Source of the DNA: a virus
Virus record (IMG/VR): IMGVR_UViG_3300034684_000217
Coordinates: 1-25,661 of that record
DNA length: 25,661 bases
Reading direction: 5' to 3' (one strand)
The notes below the pieces were generated by a model that saw only the letters and a program-made list of their open reading frames with translations, did no database searches and was not told the origin of the DNA. Position numbers and translations under genes: made by a program. Within the stretch, counting starts at the first letter, position 1. Every line of letters begins with the position of its first letter. Below are positions 1-5,592 of this stretch, one piece after another.

Positions 1-10
1 TGTCAAAAAT

Positions 11-34
11 TAACTTTAACGAAGTTACTATAAT
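11..34 (+). promoter_or_regulatory. Possible promoter/operator before the first gene
   Basis: A 6-bp inverted repeat (TAACTT at 11-16, AAGTTA at 22-27, 5-nt centre) lies two bases before a perfect TATAAT at 29-34. No good -35 box is visible in the bases available, because the window starts here. The dyad next to the -10 box resembles an operator, but this rests on the pattern alone. Confidence 0.3.
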
Positions 35-54
35 CGTAAAGGGGGAAAGTGAAT

Positions 55-282
55 ATGAAAAACACCAAAGATTACTCGATAGGATTGCTGGACAAAAAAG
101 CGGTAATAAGCACAGAAGATATAGACACCGCGATAAAACTTCTGCTTAAGCTTCAGCTGCCAACATATATTCGAGAAGACGACGAACATGCAATTGATAT
201 AAGGGGAATTAAAAACGTCCTAGTAACCATCCAAATTGAAGGAGACGTGCAAAGGATTAAGATAAATAGCCTGGTAAAATAA
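55..282 (+). CDS. Small hypothetical phage protein (75 aa)
   Basis: The ATG at 55 sits 9 nt after a GGGGG Shine-Dalgarno run at 41-45. An in-frame GTG at 49 is too close to that run and is rejected. The product is a small, soluble, charged protein with no signal peptide, membrane segment or motif that I recognise. It has an alternating beta/alpha look, and the second half carries a beta-hairpin-like IRGIKNVLVTIQIEGDVQ stretch. It lies directly upstream of the late-regulator-like gene, whose own ribosome binding site starts a few bases after this stop codon, so the two are probably co-transcribed. Function unknown. Confidence 0.6.
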   Translation: MKNTKDYSIGLLDKKAVISTEDIDTAIKLLLKLQLPTYIREDDEHAIDIRGIKNVLVTIQIEGDVQRIKINSLVK

Positions 283-289
283 CCAGGCT
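268..289 (+). other. 8-bp hairpin spanning a stop codon
   Basis: AGCCTGGT (268-275) and ACCAGGCT (282-289) form a perfect 8-bp stem with a 6-nt loop. The TAA stop of the first gene begins in the loop, and the AAGGGGG ribosome binding site of the next gene begins just after the stem. There is only TTTT further on, so it is not a convincing terminator. It could affect mRNA stability or coupling. Confidence 0.5.
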
Positions 290-304
290 GAAAGGGGGTT
301 TTCC

Positions 305-775
305 ATGTTAACTTCCACACAAAGTTTTATTGTAACTGAACTCCAAAGATACAAAGGTTATTGGCAGGCAATTTTAAAAAGGAAAATTCATTTGGATTTT
401 GTAAATGGCGAAATTATTATACAGTTTACACTTAAAAATGGAGCAGTAGTAATATTTAATAAAAATTCAATGCATTCTCCAGAAATTCTGGATGAACTCA
501 CGATAGAAAAGAAGCGTAGAATGTGGAATAAAGTCAGACGGATTGAGTATTGGCTTCAGTTACTTCCTTTAAGGCAACGAGAAGCAATATTCTGGAGAAT
601 TATAAATCACGATTTTGAAAAAGCACCTATATATGATGAAACCAATGAACAGTTGAGATACAAAACATTGTCCTATAAAGAAATAGCTAATAGAATGAAT
701 ATTGATAAGAAAAATGTACGTAAGTTAGTATCAAAAGCCCTTGAAAATCTTGAAAAAATTTACCAAAAAGCTTGA
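305..775 (+). CDS. HTH phage late-gene regulator, sigma-70 region 4-like (ArpU/RinA type)
   Basis: This 156-residue protein has a C-terminal helix-turn-helix (about residues 118-152, LSYKEIANRMNIDKKNVRKL) preceded by LPLRQREAIFWRII. That arrangement resembles sigma-70 region 4 and the ArpU/RinA-like late regulators of Gram-positive phages. The N-terminal half is not recognised. The ATG at 305 follows AAAGGGGG with about 7 nt spacing. Late activators of this kind commonly sit just before the terminase genes and switch on packaging, structural and lysis genes, and the position here fits. Its TGA stop is embedded in the -35 box of a consensus promoter that fires downstream. The HTH assignment is fairly sure; the late-activator role is inferred from context. 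Confidence 0.7.
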   Translation: MLTSTQSFIVTELQRYKGYWQAILKRKIHLDFVNGEIIIQFTLKNGAVVIFNKNSMHSPEILDELTIEKKRRMWNKVRRIEYWLQLLPLRQREAIFWRIINHDFEKAPIYDETNEQLRYKTLSYKEIANRMNIDKKNVRKLVSKALENLEKIYQKA

Positions 776-800
776 CAGGGGGTCCCGAAAATGATATAAT
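772..800 (+). promoter_or_regulatory. Consensus sigma-70/sigma-A promoter
   Basis: A perfect TTGACA (772-777), a 17-nt spacer and a perfect TATAAT (795-800). The -35 box overlaps the TGA stop of the upstream regulator. The predicted start near 807 lies only about 15 nt before a hairpin terminator, so a very short RNA or an attenuated leader would result. Confidence 0.85.
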
Positions 801-821
801 TTTTGTAGAATCCATAAGTAT

Positions 822-857
822 ACAAAAACACCGGGCATGGCCCGGCTTTGTTTTGTG
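822..857 (+). terminator. Rho-independent terminator or attenuator hairpin
   Basis: CCGGGC-ATG-GCCCGG (831-845) is a perfect 6-bp GC stem. It is extended through an internal loop by ACAAAA pairing with TTTTGT on the flanks, and the 3' arm is T-rich (CTTTGTTTTGT). It ends any transcript from the promoter at 772-800 and would insulate the downstream cassette from the regulator operon. Confidence 0.7.
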
Positions 858-888
858 AAAAATAGTTTACGTTTTCTTAATTGAATTT

Positions 889-918
889 TTGTAATTTTTT
901 AATGTTTAGTGGTATAAT
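889..918 (+). promoter_or_regulatory. Promoter of the antitoxin/toxin cassette
   Basis: TTGTAA (889-894), an 18-nt spacer and TATAAT (913-918), with an extended -10 TGG directly before the hexamer. Predicted transcription starts near 925, about 28 nt before the ATG at 953. This rules out the in-frame TTG at 929 as a normal start. Confidence 0.75.
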
Positions 919-952
919 AAAAATGTAATTGTCCCGAGAGGGGGTGAGTAAG

Positions 953-1696
953 ATGGGTAATAAAGACTCAAAAAATTTAAAAACAGAAATAAAAGAAGAT
1001 AAAATTAGAATCAAAGCTAAGGTATTTCGTAAGTTAATGCTCTTAGCTTTATTTTACGTTGCTGATGGTAAATTAGATGGGAGAACAAAGTTGCAAAAAA
1101 TTCCTTTCTTTTTCTTAAAAGAAGCTCTCAAAAGCGAAAAGTTAAATAGTCCTATTTTTAATTATATTAATTATGAACATGGACCTTATAGTAAGGAAAT
1201 GTATGAAGATGTCGAATACATGGAAATGCTAGAATTAGTAGAATCAAAAAATAAAGAAATTGAGTTGCATTCTGATCAAACTATTACAAACCAACAGATT
1301 TTTGTTTTAACTGATCTTGGTAAAAAAACCGCACAACATGTCTATAAATTTTTAAAAATTGCTGCTCCAGAAACAACAGAGATTCTTGAAAAAGTGGTTA
1401 AACAATATAAAAACTTAACAAATACACAACTTAAAAATATGTCTCATGAAACTGAAGAATATAAACAAACAAAATACGCAGAAAATATTTATTCGGTAAA
1501 AGATAATGCAGTTGTTGAGTTTGAAAAAACTTGGGAAGAATTGGAAAAAATTGACGAAGAGGTAACCGACGAAATTGAAGAATTAACTTTAGCTTTTGAT
1601 GATGAGTTTATAGATTTATTAAATCAATCATTTGAAGAACTAGAGTCTCCAACATTTGATAATTCTAATTCACTTGGTGATTCAAATGGCATTTGA
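953..1696 (+). CDS. Panacea/SocA-like (DUF4065-type) antitoxin candidate
   Basis: The start is the ATG at 953, 8 nt after GAGGGGG; TTG 929 and GTG 944 are less likely. The product is 247 residues. The N-terminal half carries features of the Panacea/SocA/YwgA-type fold: TKLQKIPFFFLKEA, then YEHGPYSKEMYEDVEY, a winged-helix-like LTDLGKK, and later ILEKVVKQY followed by LKNMSHET, matching the 'L..sH.T' end of the domain. Panacea domains are known as promiscuous antitoxins paired with unrelated toxins. The C-terminal 60 residues are very acidic (EELEKIDEEVTDEIEEL) and could be the toxin-binding part. The gene overlaps the next by 11 nt and has its own promoter and terminator. Family call moderate; antitoxin role inferred from family and gene pairing. 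Confidence 0.65.
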   Translation: MGNKDSKNLKTEIKEDKIRIKAKVFRKLMLLALFYVADGKLDGRTKLQKIPFFFLKEALKSEKLNSPIFNYINYEHGPYSKEMYEDVEYMEMLELVESKNKEIELHSDQTITNQQIFVLTDLGKKTAQHVYKFLKIAAPETTEILEKVVKQYKNLTNTQLKNMSHETEEYKQTKYAENIYSVKDNAVVEFEKTWEELEKIDEEVTDEIEELTLAFDDEFIDLLNQSFEELESPTFDNSNSLGDSNGI

Positions 1697-2102
1697 ATTT
1701 GCCATAATAACAAATTCTGGGAAAAATTCTCTAAAAAAATTTAAAAACAATAAATCAACAATAGAAAGATTTAAATCTTTAGTAGAAATTGCTAAACAAT
1801 GTGTCGAAGGAAAAGTTATAAAGTTATCTCATTTAAGTAAATTATTCCCGGATTTTAAGGATATGCTATGGCGAGTTAAAAAAAAAGGATTACAAGAAAG
1901 AATAATTTTTGTTCATAATGAAAAGACAAATGTTGGTTTTTTAGTTTATTTTTTTCTTCGGGGAAAAGTTGGTGGTAATGAGAATCAAGAATATATGAAA
2001 CTTGCTAAAAAGTCTGATATTGCTCAAGCTAAAAATTATAATAATTTAGCAAATGATCCTAGAAACGAAGTATTTGAAGATTACATAATTACAATAAAAT
2101 AA
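1686..2102 (+). CDS. Small toxin candidate, RelE/Gp49-like
   Basis: The start is the ATG at 1686, 5 nt after GGTGA and inside the end of the upstream gene, implying translational coupling. The product is a basic protein of 138 residues. Residues about 70-115 show a RelE/HigB/Gp49-like order: LWRVKKKGLQERIIFV, then a hydrophobic strand VGFLVYFFLRG, then EYMKLAKKSDIAQAKNY, like the 'LHAFxKKtqktP..EI..A' end of Gp49-type toxins. The resemblance is by eye and the catalytic set is not certain. The gene order antitoxin-toxin, the overlap, the private promoter and the terminator right after it all support a type II toxin-antitoxin pair. Alternative: an unknown partner of the Panacea-like protein with another activity. 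Confidence 0.5.
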   Translation: MAFEFAIITNSGKNSLKKFKNNKSTIERFKSLVEIAKQCVEGKVIKLSHLSKLFPDFKDMLWRVKKKGLQERIIFVHNEKTNVGFLVYFFLRGKVGGNENQEYMKLAKKSDIAQAKNYNNLANDPRNEVFEDYIITIK

Positions 2103-2110
2103 GAAAATTA

Positions 2111-2134
2111 TGGGGCCAAAAGCCCCATTTTTTA
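2111..2134 (+). terminator. Rho-independent terminator after the cassette
   Basis: TGGGGC (2111-2116), a CAAAA loop and GCCCCA (2122-2127), followed by a T-run (TTTTTTATT). It starts 9 bp after the toxin stop codon and closes the cassette that begins at the terminator/promoter near 822-918. Confidence 0.9.
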
Positions 2135-2208
2135 TTGCCAAATTATAATCTAGACTATAAAAGTTAGAGTGTGTCATTATGATAAAGCTTACATCATTAA
2201 TTATACCT

Positions 2209-2356
2209 GCCAGTGTTCACTCCTTGGGGTTCCGTCCACCAAGGGAAAGTGCACTGGCTTTTTTATACCGTTTTATTGGAAAACGAAAATCACCAATATT
2301 CGTGTTATTTCAGAACGGTAGCGGGGATTTAGATAAAGAGCTTGCCCGCTGTGGGA
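2209..2356 (+). ncRNA. Structured GC-rich non-coding island, possible small RNA or structured leader
   Basis: The gap 2103-2371 holds no credible gene but several stems. The largest is GCCAGTG (2209-2215), CACT, CCTTGG ... CCAAGG, AGTG, CACTGGC (2252-2258), a 17-bp hairpin with small bulges, followed by six T (2259-2264). The long hairpin plus T-run could also end transcription. Further on, ACCGTT/AACGGT can enclose ATTGG/CCAAT. AGCGGG and CCCGCT (ending 2350) form a 6-bp stem just before the ribosome binding site of the next gene. I compared it by eye with GEMM (c-di-GMP-I) and saw no match. In an A+T-rich genome such GC-rich stems usually mark functional RNA. No strong promoter is visible within it. 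Confidence 0.45.
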
Positions 2357-2371
2357 AAGGGGCGTGGGTTT

Positions 2372-2674
2372 GTGAATATCAAAACACTTAAGATTAACGG
2401 TTTTGAATATGAAGTGCAGTATCATGATGATTTAGGTGGCGACATGGTTGGCAACATTGATTATGTCGAGGGAATAATCAACGTAGAAAAGCACTCTAAT
2501 AAAGGAATGCTTTTAACTATTCTTCATGAAGCTGTTCACGGAATACTTTTTTCAGCTGGTTTTAACAATGTAGACGATGAACATGATGAAAGAGTAATTC
2601 AAGCACTTGCACATGGAATTTATACGCTGATAAAAGACAATCCAGAACTTGTTAAAGAGATCAAGAACAGTTAG
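2372..2674 (+). CDS. HExxH phage metallopeptidase-like protein (ImmA/IrrE-like)
   Basis: The start is the GTG at 2372 after AAGGGG with 9 nt spacing. The 100-residue protein begins with a beta region resembling small phage proteins annotated ImmA/IrrE family metallo-endopeptidase (NIKTLKINGFEYEV...GNIDYVEGIINV). The zinc-binding HEAVH is at residues 52-56, with an acidic cluster DDEHDE at 68-73 that could supply a further ligand. The C-terminal helix carries ALAHGIYTLIKDNPELV. The family is known for the zincin signature; the substrate is unknown. It sits just upstream of the packaging genes, where such small zincins are common in phages. Not close to an obvious repressor gene, so a classical ImmA induction role is unproven. 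Confidence 0.65.
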   Translation: MNIKTLKINGFEYEVQYHDDLGGDMVGNIDYVEGIINVEKHSNKGMLLTILHEAVHGILFSAGFNNVDDEHDERVIQALAHGIYTLIKDNPELVKEIKNS

Positions 2675-2684
2675 GAGTGATAGC

Positions 2685-3068
2685 ATGAAACATTTAACAG
2701 TTGTGTTAATTATCGCACTAATTATTCTTGCATCAGCTGCAGAATTTAGTCTTGGTATTTTTGAATACCAAAATGGCATTAGAGGTTTTACAAGTATTAA
2801 GAATGAAATTGATATAGGACAGTTCACGCTTGGTTTAAAACATTGGATATTTTTCAGGGCGTATAACTTTGGCAATTTTGATTTTCCAAAAAGAATAACA
2901 CCATTTGATTGGGAAAGCTCAGGGGGATGGTGGGATGTATATGTAAAGTTTTACTTGACACCAGATATGTGGATTTATTTTTTACATAGAAGTGAGCACA
3001 ATTTTGACGGTTTGCACTTTCTAAACATACATTGGTATAACTTCTTCGGTTTTGCTTATATCTTTTGA
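2685..3068 (+). CDS. Secreted aromatic-rich protein, outer-membrane beta-barrel-like
   Basis: The ATG at 2685 follows AGGAG (2673-2677), which overlaps the stop of the previous gene. The 127-residue product starts with a clear signal peptide (K-H at the N-terminus, then VVLIIALIILA and a likely cleavage after ASA near residue 18). The rest is rich in Trp, Phe and Tyr with alternating beta-strand patterns (WWDVYVKFYL, MWIYFLHRS). It ends in GFAYIF, a terminal Phe as in outer-membrane beta-barrel sorting signals. I know no family for it. Export by a lysogen suggests a cell-surface role such as receptor masking or superinfection exclusion, but this is speculation. It lies between the HExxH gene and the HNH gene. 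Confidence 0.6.
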   Translation: MKHLTVVLIIALIILASAAEFSLGIFEYQNGIRGFTSIKNEIDIGQFTLGLKHWIFFRAYNFGNFDFPKRITPFDWESSGGWWDVYVKFYLTPDMWIYFLHRSEHNFDGLHFLNIHWYNFFGFAYIF

Positions 3069-3119
3069 AAGGGGTTAAAACATGGGGTAGGCTCTATACC
3101 ACGTATCATTCGAGATTAT

Positions 3120-3434
3120 GTGCACAAGAGAGACAAAGAGAAATGTAGGTTGTGTGGAAGATATGTAAATGGAGAAGGGCAAATACACCATTTATTTAGG
3201 CGCAATGCAACTATTCCACCAGAGTATCAAATTCCATGGGTACCACGCAATCACCATCCATACAATCTTATCCTTTTGTGTCCAGAATGCCACAACAGAG
3301 TACACAAAGATTGGGTAATAGATGTAGATTTCTTTGTTAATCAAAATAAAAAAAAGAAACTTCCAAGAAATGTACAAAGGTGGGTGAGTCGTAATGAAGT
3401 GGGAAGAGTTGGATCAAGAACTGATGCTGGATGA
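3120..3434 (+). CDS. HNH endonuclease of the packaging module, 5' end disrupted
   Basis: Zinc-ribbon HNH protein: CxxC at residues 9-12, HH at 23-24, Asn49, CPEC at 54-57, then H58 and H62. HNH nucleases beside terminases are known to assist packaging in HK97-like phages. The GTG at 3120 has no ribosome binding site. Upstream, AAAGGGG (3068-3074) is followed at 7 nt by ATG 3082, but that frame reads ATG-GGG-TAG. The frame of the nuclease is open back to 3069 without a standard start codon. One additional G in the G-run at 3084-3087 would join that ATG to GVGSIPRIIRDYVHKRD, a typical N-terminus for this family. It is thus a one-base lesion, a sequencing error, or a gene using a weak start. The 3' end overlaps the next gene by 41 nt. 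Confidence 0.75.
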   Translation: MHKRDKEKCRLCGRYVNGEGQIHHLFRRNATIPPEYQIPWVPRNHHPYNLILLCPECHNRVHKDWVIDVDFFVNQNKKKKLPRNVQRWVSRNEVGRVGSRTDAG

Positions 3435-3654
3435 ACTATCAGCCGAAGAACTTGCTCAAATCTCTGTTCAAGAAGCACAAATGAGAATGCAGAATAACAT
3501 AAATTTACTTGCAAAGATAAACAACTTACTTCTGGAAGCGACGAACGAACTTGGCAAGTGGCGGATTATAGTGGAGAAACTAAAACACACGAAGAACACG
3601 ATCATAGAACAGAATAGGGCTTTAAAGGAAATTTTGAAAGCAGAGAAATTCTAA
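3394..3654 (+). CDS. Small coiled-coil protein next to terminase
   Basis: The ATG at 3394 follows GGGTGAG with short spacing inside the 3' end of the HNH gene. The 86-residue product is almost entirely helical and charged, with heptad-like leucines (INLLAKINNLLLEATNEL ... IIVEKLKHTKNTI), so it is a likely coiled coil. It has no membrane segment or catalytic motif. Its position between the HNH nuclease and TerS suggests a packaging accessory factor, but no family is recognised. Confidence 0.65.
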   Translation: MKWEELDQELMLDELSAEELAQISVQEAQMRMQNNINLLAKINNLLLEATNELGKWRIIVEKLKHTKNTIIEQNRALKEILKAEKF

Positions 3655-3670
3655 GAGAGGTGACTCGGAT

Positions 3671-4342
3671 GTGGCAGGAAAAAATATCAATTGGGATGAG
3701 ATCTTCAAGAGATTCACCGAAAAGAAAATTCTTAAGGCTTCATATAGTGAAATAGCAAGAACAGTAGGTGTTAGTGAAGCTGCTGTTAGAAAACAATTTA
3801 AGAAAAGAGGGGCAATAGATCCACGCAAGGTTCGAAAAGGTTCGAAAGTTAAAGGTTCAAACTTAGGAAACAATTCGAACTCGAACCTGGAAAATATAAA
3901 TCTCCCTCCAAAAGGTAATACAAACGCTCTCAAACATGGACTTTACGCAGAAGTATTCTGGACTGAACGTGGAAAACAAATCTACCAGCAACTAGTGAAA
4001 ACAGGAGATTTTCTTAATCCTCTAGATGAAGTATATCTTCTCAAGTCTAAAATTGCATCAGGCGAAATAAGTAAAGCCAAAGATGTTATGAACGCTTTAG
4101 ATATTATGAGTAGGTTATATGACAAAGCAATAATGTTAGCGCGAAATGAAATCGAACGTGAACGATTAACGCATGAAAAAACACGTGTAGATATTGCACG
4201 TGAAAAGCTCGAACTTGAACGTCAGAAGTTAAAAGGTCCAGATAAAGACACAGAAGAGGTTCATAAAGATTTCATTAAGAGTGTTGTAGAAGAGGTTGAA
4301 CCAGAGGAGTTGTATAGTGATGAAGAAGAACAAGGCATTTGA
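3671..4342 (+). CDS. terS: Terminase small subunit
   Basis: The 223-residue protein has an N-terminal helix-turn-helix (about residues 20-46, YSEIARTVGVSEAAVRKQFKKRG) that would bind the packaging site. This is followed by the PBSX/YqaS-type signature PPKGNTNALKHGLYAEVF near residues 78-95. The long C-terminal part is a charged helix (EIERERLTHEKTRVDIAREK) for oligomerisation and TerL contact. The GTG at 3671 follows AGAGAGGTGA; an ATG at 3669 lies in another frame. It overlaps terL by about 23 nt, as expected for a coupled terminase pair. TerS recognises phage DNA and feeds it to the TerL motor. Confidence 0.85.
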   Translation: MAGKNINWDEIFKRFTEKKILKASYSEIARTVGVSEAAVRKQFKKRGAIDPRKVRKGSKVKGSNLGNNSNSNLENINLPPKGNTNALKHGLYAEVFWTERGKQIYQQLVKTGDFLNPLDEVYLLKSKIASGEISKAKDVMNALDIMSRLYDKAIMLARNEIERERLTHEKTRVDIAREKLELERQKLKGPDKDTEEVHKDFIKSVVEEVEPEELYSDEEEQGI

Positions 4343-5579
4343 ATTTAAACCATTTTCAAAGAAGCAGAAAAAATTACTCTTCTGGTGGGCAGAAGGTAGT
4401 CCACATAAAGATAAGGATATTGTCATAGCAGATGGTTCTATAAGATCAGGTAAAACAATAGCAATGATTGTATCTTTTCTTATGTGGTCGCAATATACAT
4501 TTTCAGGCAAAGATTTCATTTTAGCAGGGAAAACAATCGGGGCATTAAAAAGGAATGTTATAAAGCCAATGCTTCAGATCTTAAATACATGGCACTGGGA
4601 TTATAAATATAACAGATCCGAGAACTACATCATAATCGGCAGCAACACATATTACATGTTTGGTGCTAACAATGAAGCATCCCAGGATGTGTTACAGGGT
4701 TTAACTGCAGCTGGGGCTTTAGCAGATGAAGTAACACTTTTCCCGGAAAACTTTGTTGAACAGATGATAGCACGTTGTTCGGCAGAAGGTTCGAAGATCT
4801 TTATGAACTGTAACCCTGGAAGTCCGTTTCACTATGTGAAGACTGAATTTATAGACAAAGCCCTGGAAAAAAAGGTGTATCACCTGCATTTCACACTGGA
4901 TGATAATTTAACGCTTTCAAGAAAGATTAAAGAGCGTTATAAAAAGATGTTTACTGGTCTATTTTATAAACGCTATATACTGGGTCTCTGGGTACTTGCT
5001 GAAGGGGTTATTTACGACATGTTTGATACCGATAGACATGTAATCAAGGAAATTCCTAAGTGTGATGAATATATAGTCTCAATTGACTATGGAACTGGAA
5101 ATCCAACTGTTTTCTTACTAATAGGTTTTAAGGATAACAAAGCATATGTAATAGATGAATATTATTACTCTGGACGTGATACAGGTAGACAAAAAACAGA
5201 TTCAGAATACGCAGATGATTTTGGAGAATTTGTAAAAGAGAAAAATATTTCAGCAGTTTATGCTGATCCTTCAGCAGCTTCGTTTATAGCTGAATTAAGA
5301 AAACGCGGTCATTATGTTATTCCAGCTGATAATGCAGTCCTTGATGGTATTAGATACGTTGCTAATTTGATTCCACAAGATCGTTTGTTTGTCCATGAAA
5401 AGTGCAAAAATACAATAACAGAATTTACGGTGTATAGCTGGGATCCGAAAGCTGCACAACGGGGTGAAGATAAACCATTAAAAGAACATGATCATACTAT
5501 GGACGCTCTTAGATACGCTGTCTATACGCATGGTAAAACCGCGGGAACACTACAAAGTTATAATCTGGACATTGTGTAA
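4320..5579 (+). CDS. terL: Terminase large subunit (PBSX/Terminase_3 type)
   Basis: Start at ATG 4320 after GAGGAG (4304-4309); GTG 4317 is equally close. The 419-residue motor has an N-terminal ATPase: Walker A GSIRSGKT (residues 39-46), Walker B ALADEV (Asp136-Glu137), and the coupling motif NCNPGSP (163-169). The C-terminal RNase-H-like nuclease has Asp256 in SIDYGTG, Asp316 in YADPS and Asp395 in HTMDALRYA. All expected catalytic residues are present and the length is normal for the family, so it should be functional. It cuts and pumps the phage DNA into the prohead through the portal encoded next, 13 bp downstream. Whether packaging is headful or site-specific cannot be told from the sequence. 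Confidence 0.95.
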   Translation: MKKNKAFEFKPFSKKQKKLLFWWAEGSPHKDKDIVIADGSIRSGKTIAMIVSFLMWSQYTFSGKDFILAGKTIGALKRNVIKPMLQILNTWHWDYKYNRSENYIIIGSNTYYMFGANNEASQDVLQGLTAAGALADEVTLFPENFVEQMIARCSAEGSKIFMNCNPGSPFHYVKTEFIDKALEKKVYHLHFTLDDNLTLSRKIKERYKKMFTGLFYKRYILGLWVLAEGVIYDMFDTDRHVIKEIPKCDEYIVSIDYGTGNPTVFLLIGFKDNKAYVIDEYYYSGRDTGRQKTDSEYADDFGEFVKEKNISAVYADPSAASFIAELRKRGHYVIPADNAVLDGIRYVANLIPQDRLFVHEKCKNTITEFTVYSWDPKAAQRGEDKPLKEHDHTMDALRYAVYTHGKTAGTLQSYNLDIV

Positions 5580-5592
5580 GGTGGTGAAATAG

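Noticed and set aside
929-952. Upstream TTG (929) or GTG (944) start for the Panacea-like gene
   Set aside because: TTG 929 lies only about 4 nt after the predicted transcription start. The GGGGG ribosome binding site is correctly spaced for ATG 953.
2209-2356. Known riboswitch such as c-di-GMP-I (GEMM), suggested by a GGTAGCGGGG stretch near 2317
   Set aside because: The rest of the GEMM core (conserved GCAAA / GGGACGCAAAGC blocks) is absent, so I report only an unclassified structured region.
2179-2391. Open frame of about 70 codons on the plus strand between the toxin cassette and the HExxH gene
   Set aside because: It has no ribosome binding site, runs through the large hairpin and its T-run, and overlaps the supported HExxH gene start. 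The composition looks like translated RNA structure.
3669-3671. ATG at 3669 as the start of the small terminase
   Set aside because: It is in a different frame from the helix-turn-helix and the GNTNALKHGL signature; GTG 3671 is in frame with a well-placed ribosome binding site.
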